Assembly (NCBI GenBank): GCA_019348255.1
Contig: JAHWJU010000004.1
Location: 1-56,455, forward strand
DNA length: 56,455 nucleotides
DNA from: Actinomycetota bacterium
GTDB lineage: Bacteria; Actinomycetota; Acidimicrobiia; Acidimicrobiales; CADCTF01
Direction: 5' to 3'
Below the pieces are notes generated by a model. The model made no database searches. It saw nothing but the letters and a program-made list of their open reading frames with translations, and was not told the DNA's origin. The translations under genes and the position numbers were made by a program. Numbering within the stretch: the stretch's first letter is position 1; every line of letters begins with the position of its first letter. This document shows positions 1 to 11,482 of the stretch, in pieces.

Positions 1-124
1 CCTCGACCTCATCCCCGAAGCCGACATCGAGGGCCTGCAGGAGCTCGCCGCCGCCCAGGCGGCCCAGGAGGGTGGCGAGGACGCCGCCGCAGCCGGCGAG
101 GCTGGCGGGGCGACCGAGAGCTGA
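1..124 (+). CDS. rplY: 50S ribosomal protein L25 (TL5/Ctc type), 3' end only
   Basis: Only the last 40 codons are present, in frame from base 2 to a TGA at 122-124. The tail is acidic and Ala/Gly-rich, as in the C-terminal extension of long (Ctc-type) L25 proteins, which bind 5S rRNA. The stop lies 2 bases before the pth start, and rplY-pth is a conserved gene pair in actinobacteria. The identity rests mainly on this context, because the ribosome-binding domain is outside the window. Confidence 0.6.
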   Translation, partial: LDLIPEADIEGLQELAAAQAAQEGGEDAAAAGEAGGATES

Positions 125-126
125 CC

Positions 127-774
127 ATGTTCCGCTCCGGCGAGGGCCGGAGGGGTACTCCCGCCCATCTGCTGGTGGTCGGCCTGGGGAATCCCGGCCC
201 GCAGTACGCGGGGACCCGTCACAACGTGGGCGCCGACGCGGTCGCCCTGCTCGCCGAGCGCCACGGGGGCCGGCTCCGGATGGCCAAGCGGGAGCGGGCG
301 TTGACCGACGAGGTCAGCCTGGGGTCCGGGCCTCCCCCCGGGCGGGGTGACGGCACCAAGCGCCTGGCCCTCGCCTTCCCCCAGACGTTCATGAACGACT
401 CCGGGATCTCGGTGGCGGCGCTCGTGCGGCGCTACGGGATCGACGATCCGGGGCGGCTGGTCGTCGTGCACGACGAGCTCGACCTTCCCCCCGGGCGGGT
501 GCGGGTGAAGCAAGGGGGAGGGCTGGCCGGCCACAACGGCCTCCGTTCGATCAAGGCCCACCTGAGCACCGACGTGTTCCTGCGGGTGCGCATCGGGATC
601 GGCAAGCCGCCGGGGCGCCAGCAGGGAGTGGACCATGTGCTGGCCCGGCCCTCGAAGGTGGAGCGGGAGGAGCTGGCCGTGGCCATCGAGGAGGCAGCCG
701 ACGCAGTGGAGATGATCGCCAGCCAGGGCGTGGCCGCCGCCATGAACCGCTTCAACGCTTCAGCTTCCAGCTGA
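127..774 (+). CDS. pth: Peptidyl-tRNA hydrolase
   Basis: 215 aa, the usual length for bacterial Pth. It cleaves the ester bond of peptidyl-tRNAs that drop off the ribosome and recycles the tRNA in the cytoplasm. Near the N-terminus is the signature VGLGNPG..Y..TRHNVG, which contains the catalytic His. The FMNDSG motif and the DELDLPPGRVR / GGLAGHNGLRS block, holding the catalytic Asp and substrate-binding Asn residues, follow in order. The ATG start is 2 bases after the rplY stop, so it is probably co-transcribed and translationally coupled with rplY. No anomalies. Confidence 0.97.
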   Translation: MFRSGEGRRGTPAHLLVVGLGNPGPQYAGTRHNVGADAVALLAERHGGRLRMAKRERALTDEVSLGSGPPPGRGDGTKRLALAFPQTFMNDSGISVAALVRRYGIDDPGRLVVVHDELDLPPGRVRVKQGGGLAGHNGLRSIKAHLSTDVFLRVRIGIGKPPGRQQGVDHVLARPSKVEREELAVAIEEAADAVEMIASQGVAAAMNRFNASASS

Positions 775-794
775 GGGGTATCGATAGCGGGACC

Positions 795-1895
795 ATGTCC
801 CGCGAGATGCTCGACGGCTACCTCACCCAGCTCCTGCTCGCGGGCGGCTCGGACCTGCACCTGCGGGTGGGCGGGCAGCCCCGCATCAGGATCAACGGGG
901 TGCTCGAGCCCCTGGCGGGAACCGAGGTGCTCAGGGAGCACGACACCGAGGCCATGGCGGCCGCGGCCATGCGGCCCAACCTGGTCGAGCGGTTCCAGCG
1001 GGGCGAAGAGGTCGATTTCGCCTACGCGCTGCCCGGCGGCCACGGTCGCTTCCGGGTCAACGCCTACCTCCAACGCGACACGGTGGCCCTCGTCTTCCGC
1101 ACCGTCGCCACCTGGGCCCGCACGATCGCCGACCTGGGCCTGCCGGACATCGTGCGGCGCTTCGCCGAGGAGCCGCGGGGCCTGGTGCTGGTGGCGGGTC
1201 CCACCGGTTCGGGCAAGACGACCACCTTGGCCGCCATGGTCGACCACATCAACCACACGCGCACGGTGCACATCGTGACCATCGAGGACCCGATCGAGGT
1301 CATGCACGTCGACGAGAACGCATCGATCAGCCAGCGCGAGCTCGGAGCCGACACGCCGAGCTTCGCATCGGCCATGCGGGCGTCGTTGCGCCAGGATCCC
1401 GACGTCATCCTCGTCGGGGAGATGCGCGACGCCGACACCGTGTCCACGGCGCTGCTGGCCGCCGAGACCGGGCACCTGGTCCTGTCGACGCTCCACACCA
1501 CCGACGCCACCGAGACGATCAGCCGAATCGTGGAGTTCTTCCCGCCGCACGAGCAGCGCCAGGTGCGCCTCGTCCTGGCCGGGGTGTTGCGGGGCACCAT
1601 CTGCCAGCGCCTGATCCCCACCCGCGAGGGAAGGGAGCGGGTGCCGGCGACGGAGATCATGGTCGTGAACGGACGCGTGCAGGACTGGATCGTGGGCGAC
1701 ACCGCCGGGCGCGGCGACGTGCAGGACATCATCGCCGAGGGCGACTACTACGGCATGCACACCTTCGACCAGTGCATCCTCGACCTCTACGAAAAGGGCG
1801 TGATCGACCGCCAAGGGGCGATGACCGCCTCCACCAGCCCCCACGACCTCACCGTCGAGTTGCGCCGCCGGGGGCTCGAGACCGGCCGGGGTTAG
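795..1895 (+). CDS. pilT: PilT-family type IV pilus retraction ATPase (paralogue 1)
   Basis: 366 aa hexameric secretion-type ATPase that would drive disassembly of type IV pili at the cytoplasmic face. It has the N-terminal SDLHLRVGGQPRIR segment typical of PilT, Walker A GPTGSGKT at about residues 135-142, an Asp box (TIEDPIE), Walker B-like ILVGEMRD at about 205-212 and a His box (STLHTTDA). It lies 20 bases after pth and just before mfd, a position I would not expect for a pilus gene. A close paralogue is at 49829-50926. PilT is preferred over PilB because it is short and lacks the GspE N-terminal domain. Confidence 0.9.
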   Translation: MSREMLDGYLTQLLLAGGSDLHLRVGGQPRIRINGVLEPLAGTEVLREHDTEAMAAAAMRPNLVERFQRGEEVDFAYALPGGHGRFRVNAYLQRDTVALVFRTVATWARTIADLGLPDIVRRFAEEPRGLVLVAGPTGSGKTTTLAAMVDHINHTRTVHIVTIEDPIEVMHVDENASISQRELGADTPSFASAMRASLRQDPDVILVGEMRDADTVSTALLAAETGHLVLSTLHTTDATETISRIVEFFPPHEQRQVRLVLAGVLRGTICQRLIPTREGRERVPATEIMVVNGRVQDWIVGDTAGRGDVQDIIAEGDYYGMHTFDQCILDLYEKGVIDRQGAMTASTSPHDLTVELRRRGLETGRG

Positions 1896-1910
1896 GCGCC
1901 GGCGCGCCGA

Positions 1911-1916
1911 TAACGT
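1911..1916 (+). promoter_or_regulatory. Possible -10 element of mfd
   Basis: TAACGT lies 11 bases before the mfd ATG, with no Shine-Dalgarno in between. Transcription starting about 7 bases downstream would give a leader of about 5 bases. This is a weaker case than the 6-8 base spacings seen elsewhere in the window. Confidence 0.35.
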
Positions 1917-1927
1917 GGGCTCTCCCC

Positions 1928-4900
1928 ATGAGCCTGCACGCACTCCTGCCGCTGCTGCGAGACGAACCGGTGGTTCCCGCCATCCTCGGCTCCCCGAGCG
2001 CCGTGTTGGCCGTGCCCGAGCCGGCCCGGGCCTACGTCCTCGGGGGCCTGGCGACTCTGTCGGGCCGGCGGCCCTTCGTCGTGGCCGTCCCCACCACCAC
2101 CGACGCCGAGCGGCTGGCCCATGATCTTCGGGCCTTCCTCGGCGAGGACGAGGTGGAGTCGTTCCCGGCCTGGGAGACGCTGCCGTTCGAGCGGGTGAGC
2201 CCGAGCGTGGAGACGATGGGGAGGCGCCTGCGGGTCATGTGGCGACTCCGCAGGGGCGGCGACGCGGCCGCCGGCGGTGGTGCCGCCGGGGTGGCGCGGA
2301 TGCCCCGGGTCCTGGTGGCACCGGTGCGGGCGCTGGTGCAGCGGCTGGGGCCCCATGTGGAGGACGTGGAGCCGGTACGGGTGGCGCCCGGTGATCGCAT
2401 CGACCCCACCGAGCTCGTGCACCGGCTGGTGACCGCCGGGTACCGCCGCGAATACCAGGTCGAGCATCGCGGCGAGGTCGCGGTTCGGGGTTCCATCGTC
2501 GACGTGTTCCCGTCGACCGCGGACCGGCCCGTACGGGTCGACCTGTGGGGGGACGAGGTCGACCGGCTCACCGAGTTCGCGGTTGCCGACCAGCGGTCGA
2601 CGGCCGAGCTGGCCGGCGCCGAGATCTTCGGCTGCCGGGAGCTGCTGCCCACCCACGAGGTGCGGGAGCGGGCCGAGGCGTTGATCAGCCAGGAGCCCTG
2701 GGGCCGGGAGCAGTGGGAGCGCTTGTCGCTGGGGCAGACCTTCGACGGCATGGAGTCGTGGTTGCCGTGGCTCACCGAGGGCGAGCACGTGCTGTTGGAC
2801 CTCGTGGCCGACACCGCCCAGCTGGTCCTGGTCGAGCCCCGGCGGATGCGAGACCGCGCCGGAGAGCTGCTGGCCGAGGAGGAGTCGCTGGCGGCCAGCC
2901 TGGCCCAGACGTGGGGCGTGGAGGCGTCCAGGGCGCTCCCGCGACTCCATCTCCCCTTCGACCGCCTCCTCACCCACACCAAGGCGCCGGCGTGGGCGCT
3001 GAGCGGCGCCCCCGAGACTCCCGGTACGGCTGCCGTGCAGGCCACCGGCTGGGACCCGGTCGTGGGGGACGGTGGCCGGCTGGTCAAGCAACTGGCGGAA
3101 CTGCGGTCCGAGGGTTACCGGGTGACGGTGTGCGCCGAGGGCAGCGGCACGGGCGCCCGCATCGCCGCCAGCCTCAGCGACTCCGGCCTCACCGTCCCCT
3201 TCCACGACGGCACCACCGACCGGGCGGCACTCGATCGGGAGCTGGTCCAGCCCGGCATCCGCGTCGTCGTTCAACCCCTCGACCGGGGCTTCGTCCTCCC
3301 GGGGGCGAAGCTGGCGGTGCTGGCCGAGAGCGACGTCACGGGCCGCCGGCGGGCCCACCGCCGCGCCCGGCCCCGGCGGGCCAGTGAAGGCTTCTTCGAC
3401 GACCTCAAGGCCGGCGACTACGTCGTGCACCACCAGCACGGCGTGGCCCGCTACGGCGGCATGGTCAAGCGGGCCATCGGTGGCGCTGAACGCGACTACC
3501 TGTTGCTCGAGTACCGCGGGGGCGACCGGCTCTACGTTCCGTCCGACCAGATCGACGCCGTCCGCCACTACACCGGCGGAGAGACCCCGAGCCTCAACAA
3601 GCTGGGTGGATCGGACTGGCAGAAGACCAAGGCCCGGGTACGCAGCGAGGTGCGCCGCATCGCCCAGGAGCTGGTGGTGCTGTACCGGCGCCGCGTCACC
3701 AGCGAGGGCCACGCCTTCGCGCCTGACACGCCATGGCAGCGGGAGCTGGAGGAGGCGTTCCCGTACCAGGAGACGCCCGACCAGCTCAAGGCCGTCGCCG
3801 AGGTGAAGGAGGACATGGAGGAGCCCCGGCCGATGGACCGGTTGATCTGCGGCGACGTCGGCTTCGGCAAGACCGAGGTGGCCATCCGGGCCGTTTTCAA
3901 GGCGATCCAGGACGGCAAGCAGGCCGCCGTCCTCGTGCCGACGACGCTCTTGGCCAGCCAGCACCACCAGACGTTCTCCGACCGTTTCGCCGGGTACCCG
4001 ATCCGGGTGGAGATGCTGTCGCGCTTCCTCACCCCGGGCCAGGCCAGGAAGGTGTCGAACGGCATCAGCGACGGCAGCGTCGACCTCGTGATCGGGACCC
4101 ACCGTCTCCTGTCGCCCGACCTGCGGTTCAAGGACCTGGGGCTGTTGGTGGTGGACGAGGAGCAGCGCTTCGGGGTGACCCACAAAGAGGCCATCAAGCA
4201 GCTGCGTACCAACGTGGATGTCTTGACGCTGTCCGCCACCCCCATCCCCCGCACACTGGAGATGAGCCTCACCGGCATCCGGGACCTCACGCTGTTGCAC
4301 ACGCCGCCGGCCGAGCGCCAGCCGATCCTCACCTATGTGGGCGAGTACGACGAGCGGGCCGTGGGCGAGGCGATCCGCCGCGAGTTGCTGCGGGAGGGGC
4401 AGGTCTTCTTCGTGCACAACCGGGTGATGGACATCGACCGGGTGGCGGCGCGGCTGGCTGAGCTGGTGCCCGAGGCGCGGGTGGCGGTGGCCCACGGCCA
4501 GATGGACGAGGGCAGCCTCGAGAAGGTGGTGCTCGACTTCTGGGAGGGGCACTACGACGTGCTCGTCTGCACCACCATCATCGAATCGGGCATCGACATG
4601 CCGACCGTCAACACCCTCGTGGTCGACCGCGCCGACATCATGGGGCTCGGTCAGCTGCACCAGCTCCGGGGCCGCGTGGGGCGGGCGGGCCAGCGGGCCT
4701 ACGCCTACCTGTTCTTCCCGCCTGAGCGGGCGCTCACCGAGGAGGCCTACGAGCGGCTCAAGACCATCGGGGAGCACACCGAGCTCGGCTCTGGCTTCAA
4801 GATCGCCATGCGGGACCTGGAGATCCGCGGCGCCGGCAACCTGTTGGGCGAGACGCAGAGCGGGCACATCGCCGCCGTGGGCTACGACCTGTACGTGCAG

Positions 4901-5398
4901 ATGGTGAGCGAGGCGGTGGCCGAGCTCAAGGGTGAGGAGCGGCGCGAGCCGGCCGAGATCAAGCTCGACCTGCCGATGAACGCATCCCTCCCCGCCGACT
5001 ACGTGGGGAAGGAGGAGCTGCGGCTCGAGGCTTACCGCCGGCTGGCGGCAGTGACCACGGAGGCGGAGGTGGAGGACATCGAGCAGGAGTGGCTGGATCG
5101 CTACGGCCCGATTCCCGACGTCGCCCGGGCCCTGCTCGAAGTGGGCCGGCTGCGAGCCGAGTGCGCGCGCACCGGCGTGAGGGAGGTGGCCGTGGCCCGC
5201 GACGTGGCCCGGATGTCGCCGCTCGTGCTCAAGGCCAGCCAGGCCATCCGGCTCCGGCGGCTGTACCCGAAGGCCGTCTACAAAGAGGACCTCGAACAGC
5301 TCGTGCTCCCGCTGGCGCGGGGAGCCCCGCCGGCGCAGTCCGTGAGGGAGCTGCTGGCTGTGGTGGTCCCCGCCGAAGCCGCGCCGGTAGCATCCTGA
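1928..5398 (+). CDS. mfd: Transcription-repair coupling factor
   Basis: 1156 aa, normal for Mfd. It removes RNA polymerase stalled at DNA lesions and recruits UvrA. In order it has a UvrB-like N-terminal domain, the RNA polymerase-interacting region ([17 protein letters not shown] at about residue 495), a RecG-like helicase core with Walker A GDVGFGKT (about 641) and DEEQRFGV (about 743), the motif VI region [10 protein letters not shown], and a TRCF C-terminal domain. The frame is open further upstream, but ATG 1928 begins the normal N-terminus ([14 protein letters not shown]). The parvulin gene follows almost immediately. Confidence 0.97.
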   Translation: MSLHALLPLLRDEPVVPAILGSPSAVLAVPEPARAYVLGGLATLSGRRPFVVAVPTTTDAERLAHDLRAFLGEDEVESFPAWETLPFERVSPSVETMGRRLRVMWRLRRGGDAAAGGGAAGVARMPRVLVAPVRALVQRLGPHVEDVEPVRVAPGDRIDPTELVHRLVTAGYRREYQVEHRGEVAVRGSIVDVFPSTADRPVRVDLWGDEVDRLTEFAVADQRSTAELAGAEIFGCRELLPTHEVRERAEALISQEPWGREQWERLSLGQTFDGMESWLPWLTEGEHVLLDLVADTAQLVLVEPRRMRDRAGELLAEEESLAASLAQTWGVEASRALPRLHLPFDRLLTHTKAPAWALSGAPETPGTAAVQATGWDPVVGDGGRLVKQLAELRSEGYRVTVCAEGSGTGARIAASLSDSGLTVPFHDGTTDRAALDRELVQPGIRVVVQPLDRGFVLPGAKLAVLAESDVTGRRRAHRRARPRRASEGFFDDLKAGDYVVHHQHGVARYGGMVKRAIGGAERDYLLLEYRGGDRLYVPSDQIDAVRHYTGGETPSLNKLGGSDWQKTKARVRSEVRRIAQELVVLYRRRVTSEGHAFAPDTPWQRELEEAFPYQETPDQLKAVAEVKEDMEEPRPMDRLICGDVGFGKTEVAIRAVFKAIQDGKQAAVLVPTTLLASQHHQTFSDRFAGYPIRVEMLSRFLTPGQARKVSNGISDGSVDLVIGTHRLLSPDLRFKDLGLLVVDEEQRFGVTHKEAIKQLRTNVDVLTLSATPIPRTLEMSLTGIRDLTLLHTPPAERQPILTYVGEYDERAVGEAIRRELLREGQVFFVHNRVMDIDRVAARLAELVPEARVAVAHGQMDEGSLEKVVLDFWEGHYDVLVCTTIIESGIDMPTVNTLVVDRADIMGLGQLHQLRGRVGRAGQRAYAYLFFPPERALTEEAYERLKTIGEHTELGSGFKIAMRDLEIRGAGNLLGETQSGHIAAVGYDLYVQMVSEAVAELKGEERREPAEIKLDLPMNASLPADYVGKEELRLEAYRRLAAVTTEAEVEDIEQEWLDRYGPIPDVARALLEVGRLRAECARTGVREVAVARDVARMSPLVLKASQAIRLRRLYPKAVYKEDLEQLVLPLARGAPPAQSVRELLAVVVPAEAAPVAS

Positions 5399-5403
5399 GC
5401 TTG

Positions 5404-6492
5404 GTGCGCCGCCTGCTTCTTTTGGTCCTGCTCGTCGCGCTCGTGGGCCTCCCGGCCTGCGGGAACACGCTGCGCCCGCCGGCGGCCACCGTCAACGGCC
5501 ACGTCATCTCCGAAGAAGCGCTGGAGGAGGAGGTGCGGGCGATCCAGTCCAACCCCCAGTACGTGGAGGCCATCGAGCAGGCGGGCCGCAGGGTGCGCGG
5601 GTCGGGCCCCGGCACCGTCGACTCGGGCTTCGTGGCGGCCCTGCTCAGCCGCCAGATCTTCTTGGAGCTGGTCCACCAGGAGCTGGTGCGGCGCAAGGCC
5701 CAGCCGACCGCGGCCGACCTGGCCGCGGCCAGGTCCGAAGCGGTGCAGAGCGTCGGCGACGCCGCCGTGTTCGCCAAGTTCCCGGGGCCGTATCAACAGA
5801 CGCTCGTACGGCGCAGCGCCGAGGTCGCCAAGCTGGTGGGTGAGCTGAGCGAGGTGCAGGCCGATGATGCCGCCGTCAAGAAGTTCTACGAAGAGAACCC
5901 GGAGCTGTTCGCCCAGACCTGCACCAGCCACATCCTCTTCGCCGTCCCCGGGCCCGGCGGCCAGATCGATCAGCAGGCGACGGCGGCCCAAGCCGCAGCC
6001 CTGCGGGCCCAGGCCGAGTCGGTGCGGGCGGAGCTGGCCGCCGGCGCCGACTTCGCGGCGCTGGCCAAGCAGCATTCCCAGGATGCCAGCAACCGCGACC
6101 GGGGCGGCGACCTCGGATGCGGGGCCAGCGGCCGCTTCGTGCCCGAGTTCGAGCGGGCCATGGAGGCGCTGGCGGTGGGAGAGGTGAGCCAGCCCGTGCA
6201 GACGCAGTTCGGTTGGCACCTGATCACCGTCACCAGCCGGGAGCCCCAGACGCTGGAGCAGGCGAGCGCCCAGATCCGCCAACGCCTCCAGAGCGACCAA
6301 GAAGAGGGGATCAGCGAGTTCCTCAGGCTGGCCGTGACCAGGGCCAAGGTGACGGTGAATCCCCGCTACGGCCGTTTCGACAAGGGCGAGGGCGGTCAGG
6401 CTCCGGGGATCGTGACGCCGGATGCCCCCACCACGACCGAGGCCGGCGGTGGGGGCGCCAACCAGCAGGCTCCTCCATTCCTGACCCCCTGA
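5404..6492 (+). CDS. Parvulin-type peptidyl-prolyl isomerase lipoprotein (PrsA/SurA-like)
   Basis: About 362 aa. The N-terminus is a lipoprotein signal: VRR, a Leu/Val-rich core, then lipobox LPAC. The protein should therefore be anchored outside the membrane and help fold exported proteins. A SurA-like N-terminal region ([17 protein letters not shown]) precedes a parvulin domain ([32 protein letters not shown]). The tail is Thr/Gly-rich. It starts within 6 bases of the mfd stop; GTG 5404 or TTG 5401 could be used. The mfd-parvulin-mazG order resembles that in other actinobacteria. Confidence 0.88.
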   Translation: MRRLLLLVLLVALVGLPACGNTLRPPAATVNGHVISEEALEEEVRAIQSNPQYVEAIEQAGRRVRGSGPGTVDSGFVAALLSRQIFLELVHQELVRRKAQPTAADLAAARSEAVQSVGDAAVFAKFPGPYQQTLVRRSAEVAKLVGELSEVQADDAAVKKFYEENPELFAQTCTSHILFAVPGPGGQIDQQATAAQAAALRAQAESVRAELAAGADFAALAKQHSQDASNRDRGGDLGCGASGRFVPEFERAMEALAVGEVSQPVQTQFGWHLITVTSREPQTLEQASAQIRQRLQSDQEEGISEFLRLAVTRAKVTVNPRYGRFDKGEGGQAPGIVTPDAPTTTEAGGGGANQQAPPFLTP

Positions 6493-6521
6493 CGCCCGAG
6501 CCGGCCGCCCGGGGTCGGGTC

Positions 6522-7931
6522 GTGGTCGTGGGGCTGGGACCGGCCGGCGCCGATCTGGTCACGACCGGCGTGCTGCAGGCCATCGAGCGGGTGCCGGTGC
6601 GGTTCCTGCGCACGGCCCGCCATCCCTCGGCCGCGGTCGTTCCCGGGGCCGTCGCCTTCGACCACCTCTACGACGAGGCGAGCGACCTGGAGGGCGTCTA
6701 CACCGGCATCGTGAGCCGGCTGGTCACCGCCGCCGCTGAGGCACAAGAGGTGCTCTACGCCGTACCCGGCTCCCCGGTGGTGGCGGAGCGCACGGTGGAG
6801 CTGCTGCTGGCCGACCCCCGGGTGGAGGTGGAGGTCGTCCCCGCCCTGTCGTTCCTCGACCTGGCGTGGGCGCGGCTCGGGGTCGATCCGGTGGCGGCCG
6901 GGGTGCGGGTGGTGGACGGCCATCGCTTCGCGGTGGAGGCGGCCGGGGAGCGGGGACCGCTGCTGGTGGCCCAGTGCGACTCGAGGTGGGTGCTGTCGGA
7001 GGTGAAGCTGGCGGTGGAGGATGCCGAGCCGGCGACGGTGACCGTCCTGCAGCGCCTGGGTCTGACCGACGAGCACGTGAGGACGATCGCCTGGAACGAT
7101 CTCGACCGGGAGATCGTGCCCGACCACCTGACCAGCCTGTGGGTGCCTGAGCTGAACGCACCGGTGGCCCATGAGCTGGCGGGCTTCGCCGCCGTCGTGC
7201 GCACCCTGCGGGAGCGCTGCCCGTGGGACCGCGAGCAGACCCACGCCAGCTTGACCCGCTACGTGCTGGAGGAGGCCTACGAGGTGGTGGAGGCCATCGA
7301 CGGCGGGGACCCGGCTCTGCTGGCCGAGGAGCTGGGCGACCTGCTGCTCCAGGTCTTCCTGCACGCCACCATCGCCGCCCAGGCCGGCGATTTCACCGTG
7401 GCCGACGTGGCGCGCGGCATCAGCGACAAGATGGTCCGCCGGCACCCCCATGTCTTCGGTGACGTCGCCGTCGACAGCGTCGAGGATGTCCGGCGCAACT
7501 GGGAGACCATCAAGCGGGCGGAGAAGGGCCCGCCGGCGGGAGGGGCCCTGGCCGGCGTGGACGGGTCGCTGCCCGCCCTGCTCTACGCGGCCAAGCTGGG
7601 CAAGCGGGCGGCGGGGGTGGGCTTCGACTGGCAGTCGCCCGACCCCGTCTTCGCCAAGGTCGAAGAGGAGCTGGCCGAGCTGCGGGCCGCCGCCTCGGCC
7701 GACGAGCTGGGCGACCTGCTCTTCGCGGTGGTGAACCTGGCCCGGCATCTGGGCCACGACCCCGAGGCGGCCCTGCGGGCGGCGGCGGCCAAGTTCCGCC
7801 GGCGCTTCGAGGTGGTCGAGCGCCTGGCCGCCGAGCGTGGGCTGGAGCTGGCCGGCGCCGGCGAGGCGCGGCTGGACGAGCTGTGGGAGGAGGCCAAGCG
7901 CGGCGCCGGCCCAGGGCCGGCGCCGGCCTGA
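6522..7931 (+). CDS. mazG: YabN-type fusion: tetrapyrrole methylase-like domain + MazG NTP pyrophosphohydrolase
   Basis: 469 aa from GTG 6522. The first half is a tetrapyrrole (corrin/porphyrin) methylase-like domain beginning VVVGLGPAG. The second half is MazG: RERCPWDREQTHASL, EEAYEVVEAI, EELGDLLLQV, HPHVFGD, RNWETIKRAEK, then a second EELAEL/DELGDLLFA repeat. MazG hydrolyses NTPs to NMP and pyrophosphate and helps clear damaged nucleotides; the role of the methylase half in such fusions is unclear. The frame continues upstream to CTG 6489, which overlaps the preceding TGA as CTGA, so the protein may start there (480 aa). It is probably cotranscribed with the parvulin gene. Confidence 0.92.
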   Translation: MVVGLGPAGADLVTTGVLQAIERVPVRFLRTARHPSAAVVPGAVAFDHLYDEASDLEGVYTGIVSRLVTAAAEAQEVLYAVPGSPVVAERTVELLLADPRVEVEVVPALSFLDLAWARLGVDPVAAGVRVVDGHRFAVEAAGERGPLLVAQCDSRWVLSEVKLAVEDAEPATVTVLQRLGLTDEHVRTIAWNDLDREIVPDHLTSLWVPELNAPVAHELAGFAAVVRTLRERCPWDREQTHASLTRYVLEEAYEVVEAIDGGDPALLAEELGDLLLQVFLHATIAAQAGDFTVADVARGISDKMVRRHPHVFGDVAVDSVEDVRRNWETIKRAEKGPPAGGALAGVDGSLPALLYAAKLGKRAAGVGFDWQSPDPVFAKVEEELAELRAAASADELGDLLFAVVNLARHLGHDPEAALRAAAAKFRRRFEVVERLAAERGLELAGAGEARLDELWEEAKRGAGPGPAPA

Positions 7932-9299
<1,368 letters not shown>

Positions 9300-9307
9300 G
9301 GACCGGC

Positions 9308-9679
9308 GTGAGCCTGCGGCGCCGGCTCTGGCCGCTCCTGGCGTCGCTGGTGCTGGTCGGCTTCCTCTTCGCCGTCGTCATGCCGACGCGCACCTTCTTC
9401 AACCAGCGGGGCGAGATCGCCGCCGAGGAGGCCAAGGTCGAGGTCCTCACCCGGGAGAACCAGCGCCTCGCCTCCCGGGTCCGTCAGCTGCACACCGATT
9501 CCGAGATCGAGCGGTTGGCCCGGGAGCAGTACAACCTGGTGCGGCCCGGTGAGGAGGCCTATGCCATCCTCCCCGGACCGGTCGACGTCGAAGGCGAGAG
9601 TGGACCGGTCGAACCGCCGGCGCCGGCACCCCCGTCGCGCTGGCAGCGGGTGTGGGATTCCATCACCTTCTGGGACTGA
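9308..9679 (+). CDS. ftsB: Septum formation initiator FtsB/DivIC family protein
   Basis: 123 aa bitopic membrane protein from GTG 9308. It has a basic N-terminus (SLRRRL), one transmembrane helix (about residues 8-26), then a short coiled coil (AAEEAKVEVLTRENQRLASRV) and the conserved patch SEIERLAREQYNLVRPGEEAY. The tail is Pro-rich. FtsB/DivIC proteins bridge early and late cell-division proteins with FtsL and FtsQ. Its place just after eno supports the assignment. Confidence 0.9.
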   Translation: MSLRRRLWPLLASLVLVGFLFAVVMPTRTFFNQRGEIAAEEAKVEVLTRENQRLASRVRQLHTDSEIERLAREQYNLVRPGEEAYAILPGPVDVEGESGPVEPPAPAPPSRWQRVWDSITFWD

Positions 9680-9708
9680 GGGCGGGCCGACAAGGAGCGG
9701 CGAGAACC

Positions 9709-9714
9709 TACGCT
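9709..9714 (+). promoter_or_regulatory. Leaderless-type -10 element for the ABC exporter operon
   Basis: TACGCT is followed by 8 bases and then ATG 9723. There is no SD between them, so transcription probably starts at or beside the start codon. Confidence 0.5.
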
Positions 9715-9722
9715 GATCGCTC

Positions 9723-10718
9723 ATGTCCAAGCCTGCCGGCGCGGCGTCGCCGCGTGCGGCCAACGTCGAGGTGCGGGGCCTGGTGCGCAGGTTCGGCTCC
9801 ATCACCGCCGTCGACGGCGTCGACCTCGACGTCGCGGAAGGCGAGGTGTTCGGGTTCCTCGGTCCCAACGGCGCCGGCAAGTCGACCATGGTGCGGATGC
9901 TGGTCACCCTGTTGCGACCTTCGGCCGGCGCGGCCCGGGTGGCCGGGTACGACGTGGTGAAGGAGGCGGCAAAGGTACGCCGCGTCATCGGCGTCGCGTT
10001 GCAGGACGCCGCCCTGGACCCGCTCATGACGGGCCGCGAGCTCCTGAGGCTGCAGGCCACGCTCCACGGCATCCCCCGCGGCCACGTGGAAGCCAGGGGC
10101 GGAGAGCTGCTCGAGCGGGTGGGGCTGACCGCCGCCGCCGATCGCCGGGTGGGCACCTACTCCGGCGGCATGCGCCGGCGGCTCGACCTGGCCATGGCGC
10201 TCATCCACGAGCCGGCGGTGCTCTTCCTGGACGAGCCGACGACCGGGCTCGATCCCATGAGCAGGATCTCGCTGTGGGAGGAGGTCCGCCGGCTCAACAT
10301 CGACCATGGCACCACGGTCTTCCTGACCACCCAGTACCTGGAGGAGGCCGACGAGCTGGCCCAGCGGGTAGCCATCATCGACCGGGGGCGGATCGTGCGG
10401 GAGGGGCCCCCGGCCGAGCTCAAGGCTCAGGTGGGGGAGCCGACCCTGCAGGTCGTGGTGCCCGAGGGCGACCTGGAGAGGGCGGCGGAGGTGCTGCGCC
10501 ACTTCGGTGAGCCCGCTCCGGCCAGGCCGGACAGCCTGGCCGTCCATCTGGCCGGCGGGGCCGCGGGGTTGGCCGCCGTGGTCAGAGCTCTCGATGAGCG
10601 GGGAGTGCAGCCGGTTTCGATGGAGCTGACGGCCCCCAGCCTGGACGACGTGTTCGTCGAAGCCACGGGCCGGCGCCTGGAGGGGGCACAGGCCGATCCG
10701 GCTGTGCCGGCTCCGTGA
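9723..10718 (+). CDS. ABC transporter ATPase, DrrA (daunorubicin-resistance) type
   Basis: 331 aa ATP-binding subunit of an ABC-2 exporter. Walker A is GPNGAGKSTM, the signature is YSGGMRRRLDLA, Walker B is AVLFLDEPTTGLDP, and the H-loop follows in TTVFLTTQYLEEADELA. The C-terminal 90 residues match the DrrA-type regulatory tail (ending near LDDVFVEATGR). Its last bases overlap the GTG of the first permease (GTGA), so the operon is translationally coupled. The substrate is unknown; hydrophobic drugs or lipids are typical for the family. Confidence 0.93.
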   Translation: MSKPAGAASPRAANVEVRGLVRRFGSITAVDGVDLDVAEGEVFGFLGPNGAGKSTMVRMLVTLLRPSAGAARVAGYDVVKEAAKVRRVIGVALQDAALDPLMTGRELLRLQATLHGIPRGHVEARGGELLERVGLTAAADRRVGTYSGGMRRRLDLAMALIHEPAVLFLDEPTTGLDPMSRISLWEEVRRLNIDHGTTVFLTTQYLEEADELAQRVAIIDRGRIVREGPPAELKAQVGEPTLQVVVPEGDLERAAEVLRHFGEPAPARPDSLAVHLAGGAAGLAAVVRALDERGVQPVSMELTAPSLDDVFVEATGRRLEGAQADPAVPAP

Positions 10719-11482
10719 GCGCCGGCGGGGTGGTGAGCCTGTCCCGACGCTCTATCTCCAACACGCTCCGCCAGCCCCAGATGTGGGTCCCGTCCATGGC
10801 GTTCCCCCTCATCTTCACCGCCCTCAACACCGGCGCCATGGGAAGGGCCACCCGGCTGCCCGGCTTCCCCGCCGAGTCGTTCCTCGACTTCGCGGTGGCC
10901 ACGGCAGTTGTTCAAGGCGTGCTGTTCGGTGCCACCGCCGGCGGCAGTGACATGGCCGTGGACATCCAGGACGGGTTCTTCGACCGGCTCGTCTCCTCCC
11001 CCGTCTCGCGTCCCACGATCGTGCTGGCCCGGCTGGCCGGCGCGGCTGTCCTGGGCGCCGTCCAGTCCCTCGTCTTCATGGCCATCCTCACCGCCTTCGG
11101 GGCCCAGGTGCGGGGCGGGGCCCCGGCGGTGTTGACCATCGTGGCGGTGGCGATGCTGCTGGCCATGGCCATCGGCGGGTTGTCCGTCGCCATTGCGCTC
11201 AAGACCGGCTCGTCGGAAGTGGTGCAGGCCGCCTTCCCGGTGTTCTTCATCTCGCTGTTCACCTCGTCGGCCTTCTTCCCCCGCGAGCTCATGTCCGGCT
11301 GGTTCAAGACGGTCGCTTCGGTGAACCCGCTTTCGTTCATGATCGAGTCGGTCCGCGCCCTCATCATCGGGGGCTTCCACGTCGGCGACGCCATGAGGGC
11401 TCTGGCCATCGTGGCCGCCCTGGCCGGCGTCTCGCTGCTGCTGTCCCTTAGGGCCTTGCGATCACGACTGGCGGCGGGGTGA
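10715..11482 (+). CDS. ABC-2 type permease (first of two)
   Basis: 255 aa, six predicted membrane segments, starting at GTG 10715 inside the ATPase stop. It shows the ABC-2/DrrB pattern: N-terminal RQPQMWVPS before the first helix, DIQDGFFDRLVSSPVSR in the cytoplasmic loop, and the conserved W-x-x-VASVNPLSFMIESVRAL near the C-terminus. With the next gene it should form a heterodimeric pore driven by the upstream ATPase. Confidence 0.9.
   Translation: MSAGGVVSLSRRSISNTLRQPQMWVPSMAFPLIFTALNTGAMGRATRLPGFPAESFLDFAVATAVVQGVLFGATAGGSDMAVDIQDGFFDRLVSSPVSRPTIVLARLAGAAVLGAVQSLVFMAILTAFGAQVRGGAPAVLTIVAVAMLLAMAIGGLSVAIALKTGSSEVVQAAFPVFFISLFTSSAFFPRELMSGWFKTVASVNPLSFMIESVRALIIGGFHVGDAMRALAIVAALAGVSLLLSLRALRSRLAAG

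Noticed and set aside
432..1943. 503-aa open frame on the minus strand across pth and pilT1
   Set aside because: It is an antisense shadow of two recognised genes. High GC removes stops in other frames; its composition (His/Asp/Gly/Val-rich, no family motifs) is typical of shadow frames.
1892..4867. 991-aa open frame on the minus strand inside mfd
   Set aside because: Fully antisense to mfd, which has every Mfd motif in order. The predicted protein has no hydrophobic core pattern or known motif.
6117..6521. N-terminal extension of the mazG frame to ATG 6117
   Set aside because: It lies inside the parvulin domain of the previous gene, and the extra residues are a frame-shifted, Arg/Gly-rich shadow.
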